A stretch of DNA of 64,000 nucleotides from Bog-473 sp963809825 (lineage in GTDB: Bacteria; Actinomycetota; Acidimicrobiia; Acidimicrobiales; RAAP-2), in contig CAWELJ010000010.1 of assembly GCA_963809825.1 (NCBI GenBank), positions 195,525 to 259,524 on the forward strand, read 5' to 3'. The stretch's first letter is position 1, and every line of letters begins with the position of its first letter. Positions 58,981 to 64,000 of this stretch are shown here, one piece after another. The notes under the pieces are model-generated. The model ran no database searches and had not been told where the DNA came from. It saw nothing but the letters and a program-made list of their open reading frames with translations. Both the position numbers and the translations under genes were made by a program.

Positions 58981-60156
58981 ATGGACCCCCTGCGCGGCAT
59001 CCCGCTCCTCGAGGACCTCCCCGACCTCGACGGGAAGCGCGTGCTGGTCCGGGTCGACTTCAACGTTCCCCTGCACATCGGCGTGCGCGGCGGGGCCACG
59101 GTGGCCGACGACTTCCGGATCACCGCCGCGCTGCCGACGCTGCACCGGCTGCTCGAGGAGGGCGCCGACGTGGTGGCGTGCTCGCATCTCGGCCGGCCGG
59201 CGGGCGCACCCGACCCGCGTTGGCAGATGGACCCCGTGCGCGAGCGGCTGGAGGTGCTGTGCCCAGGGGTCGGGCTGACCGACAACCTGCGTTTCGACCC
59301 GGGCGAGAAGGCCAACGACCCTGCCTTCGTCCAGCGGCTCATTCAGGGCTTCGACGCCTACGTCGACGAGGCCTTCGGCGCCGCGCACCGCGCGCACGCC
59401 TCCATCGTGGGGCCGCCGCAGTTCCTGCCCAGTGCGGCGGGACTGCGTTTCGCCAAGGAGGTGGAGGTGCTCGGGGGGATCTTGGAGCACCCGGCGCGCC
59501 CGTTCGTGGCCATCGTGGGGGGCGCCAAGCTGGCGGACAAGCTCGAGGTCCTCAAGGTCCTCGCCACCAAGGTGGACACCCTGGTGGTCGGCGGCGGCAT
59601 GGCGTTCACGTTCCTGGCCGCCCAGGGGCACCAGGTGGGCTCCTCGCTGTTCGACGCGGATCACCTGGCCGACTGCCGGGACCTGCTGGAGTCGGGTGTG
59701 CGCATCGTGCTGCCGACGGACACCCGGGCGCTGGAGCCCGGCGGGACGTTCGGGCCGCCCTCGGGGGGCCACGGCCCGCGGGGAAGCGTCAAAGTGATTG
59801 AGGGTGACCTGCCTGACGGCTGGACGGGGTTGGACATCGGACCCGACACGGCGGCCGCCTTCGCCCAGGAGGTGGCGACTGCGGGGACGGTGTTGTGGAA
59901 CGGCCCGCTGGGCGCCTTCGAGGACCACCGTTTCGCCGAGGGCACCCGCATCGTGGCCGAGGCCGTCGCTCACTGCCCCGGTTTCTCGGTGGTGGGCGGC
60001 GGCGACAGCGCCAGCGCGCTCGACGAATTGGGGCTGTCGGACAAGATCGGCTACCTCTCGACAGGCGGGGGAGCATCGCTGTCCTTCATTGAGTTGGAAG
60101 GGCACCTGCCGGGCATCGACGCCCTGCGCGGGGCGCCCAACGCACCCCGGGAGTGA
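58981..60156 (+). CDS. pgk: Phosphoglycerate kinase
   Basis: 391 residues. RVDFNVPL, SHLGRP, GADVVA, the hinge and nucleotide motifs FVAIVGGAKLADKLEVL, VVGGGMAFTFLAAQG, VLWNGPLGAFE and SVVGGGDSASAL with a final STGGGASLSFIE. It makes ATP from 1,3-bisphosphoglycerate. Four bases after gap; its stop overlaps the tpiA start. Confidence 0.97.
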   Translation: MDPLRGIPLLEDLPDLDGKRVLVRVDFNVPLHIGVRGGATVADDFRITAALPTLHRLLEEGADVVACSHLGRPAGAPDPRWQMDPVRERLEVLCPGVGLTDNLRFDPGEKANDPAFVQRLIQGFDAYVDEAFGAAHRAHASIVGPPQFLPSAAGLRFAKEVEVLGGILEHPARPFVAIVGGAKLADKLEVLKVLATKVDTLVVGGGMAFTFLAAQGHQVGSSLFDADHLADCRDLLESGVRIVLPTDTRALEPGGTFGPPSGGHGPRGSVKVIEGDLPDGWTGLDIGPDTAAAFAQEVATAGTVLWNGPLGAFEDHRFAEGTRIVAEAVAHCPGFSVVGGGDSASALDELGLSDKIGYLSTGGGASLSFIELEGHLPGIDALRGAPNAPRE

Positions 60157-60941
60157 CCCCGCGCCGCCCGCTGGTCAGCGGGAACTGGAAGATGCACCAC
60201 GATCACATCGAGGCGCTGCACACCGTGCGTGATCTCGGCCTCCGGCTCAAGCCCGAGGACGTCGCCCGCGTCGACGTGTCCGTCCATCCTCCCTTCACCG
60301 ACTTGCGCACCGTGCAGACACTGGTGGAGAAGGAGCACATCCCGCTCGCTCTCGGGGCGCAGCACTGTTCCGACGAGGACGCCGGCGCACGCACCGGTGA
60401 AGTCAGCCCGCGCATGCTGGCCCGCCTGGCGACGGCCTACGTGATCGTGGGGCACTCGGAACGCCGGCAGCTCTTCGGCATGGACGACGCCACGGTGGCG
60501 GCGACGCTCCGCGCCGTCCTGCGCAACGGCATGACGCCGCTGGTCTGCGTGGGGGAGAGTGAGGAGCAACGCGAGCGGGGGCAGACCGAGAGCGTCCTCG
60601 AGGAGCAGGTGCTGGCCGCACTGTCGGGCCTCGCCGCCGACGTGGTGGGGGCCCTGGTGATCGCCTACGAGCCGATCTGGGCGATCGGGACGGGCCAGGC
60701 GGCCACCGCGGTCGATGCCGAGGACGCCTGCGTCTTCATACGCTCCCTGGTGGCCAAGCTGGGCGGTGAGGAGGCGGCGGCCGGGGTGCGGATCCAGTAC
60801 GGGGGGTCGGTCAACGCCGAGAACGCCGGTGACTTCATGGCCGAACCGGACGTGGACGGCCTCCTGGTGGGCGGGGCCAGCCTGGAGGCCGCCAGCTTTA
60901 CCGACGTCATCCGGGCCACCGCCGCCTGCTACCGTTCCTAG
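60153..60941 (+). CDS. tpiA: Triose-phosphate isomerase
   Basis: 262 residues. Substrate lysine in SGNWKMHHD, electrophile histidine in IVGHSERRQLFG, catalytic glutamate in IAYEPIWAIGTG with the flexible loop, and phosphate-binding YGGSVNAEN and VGGASLEA. GTG start overlapping the pgk stop (GTGA). It interconverts the triose phosphates in the same pathway. Confidence 0.97.
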   Translation: MTPRRPLVSGNWKMHHDHIEALHTVRDLGLRLKPEDVARVDVSVHPPFTDLRTVQTLVEKEHIPLALGAQHCSDEDAGARTGEVSPRMLARLATAYVIVGHSERRQLFGMDDATVAATLRAVLRNGMTPLVCVGESEEQRERGQTESVLEEQVLAALSGLAADVVGALVIAYEPIWAIGTGQAATAVDAEDACVFIRSLVAKLGGEEAAAGVRIQYGGSVNAENAGDFMAEPDVDGLLVGGASLEAASFTDVIRATAACYRS

Positions 60942-60990
60942 GCCGATCAGGGCGAAATTTCGGCCACGAGTTCGAGTTGGAGGCTCCTCC

Positions 60991-61239
60991 GTGCTGGCAA
61001 CCTTGTCCGCAGTCACCTGGGTGTACATCGTCATTGAGGTGCTCTCAGCACTCGGGCTGATCTTCCTGATCCTGATGCACAGCGGGAAGGGCGGCGGCCT
61101 GTCCGACATGTTCGGCGGCAGCGTGGGAGCAGCGGCACAAGGCTCGACGGTGGTGGAGCGGAACCTCGACCGGATCACCGTGACGGTCGCCATCATCTTC
61201 GCCTTCACGACGGTCACGCTGGATCTCCGGCTGCAGTGA
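60991..61239 (+). CDS. secG: Protein translocase subunit SecG
   Basis: 82 residues with two membrane helices (VTWVYIVIEVLSALGLIFLIL and RITVTVAIIFAFTTVTLDL) separated by the conserved cytoplasmic loop HSGKGGGLSDMFGG. It belongs to the SecYEG channel. GTG with TTGGAG upstream. The position after tpiA is conserved in actinobacteria. The next gene overlaps its stop by four bases. Confidence 0.95.
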   Translation: MLATLSAVTWVYIVIEVLSALGLIFLILMHSGKGGGLSDMFGGSVGAAAQGSTVVERNLDRITVTVAIIFAFTTVTLDLRLQ

Positions 61240-63053
61240 CGGGCCGGGGCCGACGCCCCCGGCGTGGTGGTCGGCTGGTCGGGATGCTCGGAGCACTCGC
61301 CGTGCTCGCCACGGCGTGTGGCGGCAACGGCGGCGGGGGGACCACGGTCACCTACATCGGCGTGGCGGGCGGGGCCATCTCGTTCGGGATGACCGAGAGC
61401 CCGACCGGTTGCAACCCCAACACGCTGGCGGGTGACACGCCGGGCACGCAGACGGTCCTGGCCGGGGTGCTACCCAGCCCCTTCGTCCCGAACGCGGTGA
61501 ATGCGGCCGGACAACCCACGGCCAACTCGGAGCTGATCGAGTCCGCCGAGCCGCTCAGCATCAATCCCCAGACGATCGTCTACACCTTGAATCCCAAGGC
61601 GGTCTGGTCCGACGGCGTCCCGATCACGGCGGCGGACTTCAAGTACGCCTGGGAGGAGCAGCGGGGCGACCCGGTCGTGTCGTCGCCCGACGCGGCGAGC
61701 ATTGCGGGCTACCGCGACATTGCGTCGGTCGTCGGTTCCAACGGGGGCCACACGGTCACGGTGAAATTCAAGACCACCTTCGCCGACTGGCAGATGCTCT
61801 TCGCCAACCTCGTCCCGGCGCATGTGATGGAGAAGGTGGGGTGGAGTCCGAGCTGCAGCACCGTGGACCCGGCCATCGACCTGTCGGGCGGTCCGTTCAA
61901 GATCGCCTCGGTGTCGGCACAGACGGTCGAGCTGGTCCAGAACCCGAGATGGTGGGGCACCCCGGCCAACGCGCGCTCCATCACGGTGCACATCGCGTCA
62001 TCCACCGCTCAGCTCGGCCAGTGGATGTCCTCGGGCTACGTCCAGGTGGCCCAGCCCACGACCGCAGACAGCGCGTTCCTCACCCAGATGACGGGGTTGC
62101 CCGGCGCACAGAGCGAGGTCGACACCTCGGCGACGCTGCTGCAGCTCGACATGGCGAGCTCACTCGAGTCCCGGCTGTCGCCCGACCTCCGGGTGGCCAT
62201 CGGCCTCCTGATCAATCGCCAGGACCTGGTGAACCAGCAGGCGAGTTGGGCGGTGCCGGGGTTGCAGGTGGCGAACAGCCACGTCTACGTGCAGGGCCAA
62301 CCGAACTACAAGCCTTCCACACCGTCCTCGCCGACGACGTCGATCCCGGCCCCGACGTCGTCGACCTCGTCGACGGTCATCGGTGCGGGCGGCAGCGTGA
62401 ACTTCCCGGTGACTCCGGTGCCCGACCAGGCGGCCGCGCTGATTCAGGCGTCGGGGTTGGTCCGCACGCCGGCCGACCCGTACTACCACTCGGCGTTCGG
62501 GGTGCCGTTCAGCCTGCACATGGTGTACGACCAGAGCGATCCGTGGGCGGCGGCGGCGGCACCGGTGATCCACGCGGAGCTGCTGGCCGCGGGTCTGGAC
62601 AACACGCTGTACCCGGTCACGAGCGCGCGGGAGGCCGGTCAGGTCCTCGCCGTCGGCTTTGCCGACCTGTCGCTCCTGCCGGTGACGTTCACTCCTTACC
62701 TGAGTCAGACGCTGTCCTGGTACACGACGTTGCTCGGTCCGCCGGGTAAGAACGGATCGGAGGACTGGACCAATTATTCGAACAGCCAGTTCGACCAGCT
62801 GGTCCAGACGGCGTCCCAGCAGCTCAACCCGAATACGGCGGCCGGCTACTACTCGCAGGCGGACACGAACCTTTGGGACGAGATGGTCTCGCTGCCGCTC
62901 TTCGCCGAGCCGACGGTCCTTGCGTGGAGCCGCACGATCGGTGGGGTCACCGCCACACCCCGCAGCGACGCGCTGCTCTGGTTCGCCCAGTTGTGGGCCG
63001 TCCGGGTGCCTCAATCGACCAGCAACACGACGCCCTCGCTGCCGGGGCAATAG
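61236..63053 (+). CDS. Peptide-type ABC transporter substrate-binding lipoprotein (SBP_bac_5)
   Basis: 605 residues. Arg-rich leader and lipobox LATAC (Cys about residue 28). Family-5 binding-protein features: SNGL-like TPGTQTVLAGVL start, YTLNPKAVWSDGVPITAADFKYAWE, GPFKIASV and LVQNPRWWG, SPDLRVAIGLLINRQDLVNQ. An insert rich in Ser/Thr/Pro (about residues 365-385) interrupts the second lobe, which is odd for this family. GTG start coupled to secG. It is the only binding protein seen for the opp permease encoded 34 kb away; the pairing is inference. Confidence 0.85.
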   Translation: MTGRGRRPRRGGRLVGMLGALAVLATACGGNGGGGTTVTYIGVAGGAISFGMTESPTGCNPNTLAGDTPGTQTVLAGVLPSPFVPNAVNAAGQPTANSELIESAEPLSINPQTIVYTLNPKAVWSDGVPITAADFKYAWEEQRGDPVVSSPDAASIAGYRDIASVVGSNGGHTVTVKFKTTFADWQMLFANLVPAHVMEKVGWSPSCSTVDPAIDLSGGPFKIASVSAQTVELVQNPRWWGTPANARSITVHIASSTAQLGQWMSSGYVQVAQPTTADSAFLTQMTGLPGAQSEVDTSATLLQLDMASSLESRLSPDLRVAIGLLINRQDLVNQQASWAVPGLQVANSHVYVQGQPNYKPSTPSSPTTSIPAPTSSTSSTVIGAGGSVNFPVTPVPDQAAALIQASGLVRTPADPYYHSAFGVPFSLHMVYDQSDPWAAAAAPVIHAELLAAGLDNTLYPVTSAREAGQVLAVGFADLSLLPVTFTPYLSQTLSWYTTLLGPPGKNGSEDWTNYSNSQFDQLVQTASQQLNPNTAAGYYSQADTNLWDEMVSLPLFAEPTVLAWSRTIGGVTATPRSDALLWFAQLWAVRVPQSTSNTTPSLPGQ

Positions 63054-63059
63054 CCGGAC

Positions 63060-63091
63060 CCGGCGCCGCTCCAGGTCCGCCGCGGCGCCGG
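63060..63091 (+). terminator. Candidate terminator behind the substrate-binding-protein gene
   Basis: Perfect 10-base arms CCGGCGCCGC / GCGGCGCCGG with a 12-base loop, starting 7 bases after the stop codon and ahead of tRNA-Leu. No T-run follows. Confidence 0.5.
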
Positions 63092-63149
63092 CGGTGGGGC
63101 CGTCCTCACGCGCTACGATCTCCGGACGCTGCTTTCCAGTTGTCAGCCC

Positions 63150-63233
63150 GTCGGAGTGGCGGAATAGGCAGACGCGCCAGCTTGAGGGGCTGGTGCCCGC
63201 AAGGGCGTGGGGGTTCAAGTCCCCCCTCCGACA
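63150..63233 (+). tRNA. tRNA-Leu (anticodon GAG)
   Basis: 84-base class II tRNA: acceptor GTCGGAG / CTCCGAC, anticodon stem CCAGC / GCTGG with loop TTGAGGG (anticodon GAG, reads CUC), long variable arm GCCCGCAAGGGC, T-arm GGGGG-TTCAAGT-CCCCC, discriminator A, no encoded CCA. Its 3' half from the T-loop onward overlaps the end of the recombinase gene on the other strand. Confidence 0.96.
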
Positions 63234-64000
63234 CGATCAAAACCCGACTCCTTCATGCCGACCTCCTGGTAGCGGATGTGCAGCGGAGGCGCTCCGTGCA
63301 CTTTCACGTCGAGGTAATCCGGTAACACCGAAATCTCCTCGATGAACTCGTCGATCAGGACGCGTCGCTCGACCTCCGTCGCGGCGTTCCACGTCTTGTC
63401 GACATCGAGGGTGGCGAGGATGCGTGCGACCGCGTCAAAGTGCTGTGCGACGTCGTCCGAACGCACCACCTCGACGCGTGCATCGTCAACCTCACGCTGT
63501 GCCTCACGGAGAGCTACGGACAGGCGTGCCTCCTCCTCGGCGAACAGGTCGGCTCCGATGTTGTCGGCGTAGTACAGGCGCAGCAGCTTGCGGCGTTGGG
63601 ACACCAGCTCCTCGACACCGTGACGGGAACGCCGAGTGCGGGGCCCTCCGCCGGCCTTGGGGGCCGGCGTTCGGGCCCTCTCGAGTTCCTTCCGGATGGC
63701 GGCCTGCAGTTCGGTGTCGTCGCCGATGAGCCGCAGTCCCAACACGGCGGCCCGCAGCAGCCCGACGTTGGTCCGGCGGGGCTGGGCGCAGCCTTGGCCC
63801 CGGTGGTGGCAGCGGTAGAGCCTTTGGCCCTTGCCGTTCTGGTCGAGGGCCATCAGGCGCTGACAGAGTCCGCAGCGGACCCGGCCCGACAACAGATCGG
63901 TACCACGGGCCCTCCCCTTGACCCGGCCCCGGTGGGTGGCGGCGAACTGCTCAGGGGTGATGATCGCCTCGTGTCGTCCCGGGAACCACTCGCCGTTCAT
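63215..64000 (-). CDS. Large serine recombinase, C-terminal part (5' end beyond window)
   Basis: At least 261 residues; the frame is open to the window edge, so the N-terminal catalytic resolvase domain is outside. Visible: the end of the Recombinase domain (WFPGRHEAIITPEQFAA), a zinc ribbon with Cys43, Cys46, Cys64 and Cys71 (numbered from the window edge), and a coiled-coil region rich in Arg/Glu/Leu typical of large serine integrases, then a C-terminal DEFIEEISVLPDYLDVKV stretch. The stop codon is the complement of the T-loop of tRNA-Leu(GAG). This is the expected layout when an integrase reads towards its own attachment site. Confidence 0.85.
   Translation of the reverse strand: MNGEWFPGRHEAIITPEQFAATHRGRVKGRARGTDLLSGRVRCGLCQRLMALDQNGKGQRLYRCHHRGQGCAQPRRTNVGLLRAAVLGLRLIGDDTELQAAIRKELERARTPAPKAGGGPRTRRSRHGVEELVSQRRKLLRLYYADNIGADLFAEEEARLSVALREAQREVDDARVEVVRSDDVAQHFDAVARILATLDVDKTWNAATEVERRVLIDEFIEEISVLPDYLDVKVHGAPPLHIRYQEVGMKESGFDRVGGGT

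Overview
The window is about 70% G+C DNA from an actinobacterial chromosome. Gene order supports this: trpB-trpA, pdtaR-polA-rpsA, coaE-uvrB-uvrA and uvrC-rapZ-yvcK-gap-pgk-tpiA-secG all follow the order known from Mycobacterium and its relatives. Threonine-rich lipoproteins, frequent GTG starts, and secreted proteins built from a repeated GYWLVASDGG unit fit a deep-branching class such as Acidimicrobiia better than a mycobacterium. The class assignment is inference.

Layout. 1-2.6 kb: end of the tryptophan operon, with an SGNH hydrolase converging on it. 2.7-6.1 kb: a tightly coupled fatty-acid operon fabD-fabG-acpP-fabF on the minus strand; FabD carries an extra biotinyl/lipoyl-like C-terminal domain. 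6.6-12.6 kb: a very large secreted S53 peptidase / Ig-like-repeat / propeller gene broken by many indels and containing a 760-nt tandem duplication. 12.7-14.5 kb: a lipoprotein and tRNA-Leu(CAA). 14.5-21 kb: menC, a small coiled-coil protein, pdtaR, polA, rpsA.

21-43.6 kb is an accessory block lying between rpsA and coaE, genes that are neighbours in Mycobacterium. It holds a six-gene minus-strand operon (oppB-oppC-oppD-oppF, a secreted serine hydrolase of the beta-lactamase/PBP superfamily fused to propeller repeats, and an ATP-grasp ligase). Next comes a cell-envelope polysaccharide cluster: several membrane GT-C glycosyltransferases, an FAD oxidoreductase, an SGNH hydrolase, a flippase, a GT4 glycosyltransferase, a huge AftD-type arabinofuranosyltransferase and a methyltransferase.

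43.6-57 kb collects coaE and all three nucleotide-excision-repair genes (uvrB, uvrA, uvrC), with a SnoaL-like protein, a double-repeat secreted protein, a DUF427 protein and nadA between them. 56.2-61.2 kb: rapZ-yvcK-gap-pgk-tpiA-secG, without whiA at its usual place. A peptide-binding lipoprotein is coupled to secG; it could serve the opp transporter, which has no binding protein of its own in the window. The right edge has tRNA-Leu(GAG) whose 3' end overlaps the end of a large serine recombinase gene, the likely boundary of an integrated element continuing past the window.

Several otherwise good genes (PIG-V-like transferase, FAD oxidoreductase, AftD, DUF427, S53 peptidase) carry single-base frameshifts, most of them one extra base. 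Assembly error and real decay cannot be told apart from sequence alone.
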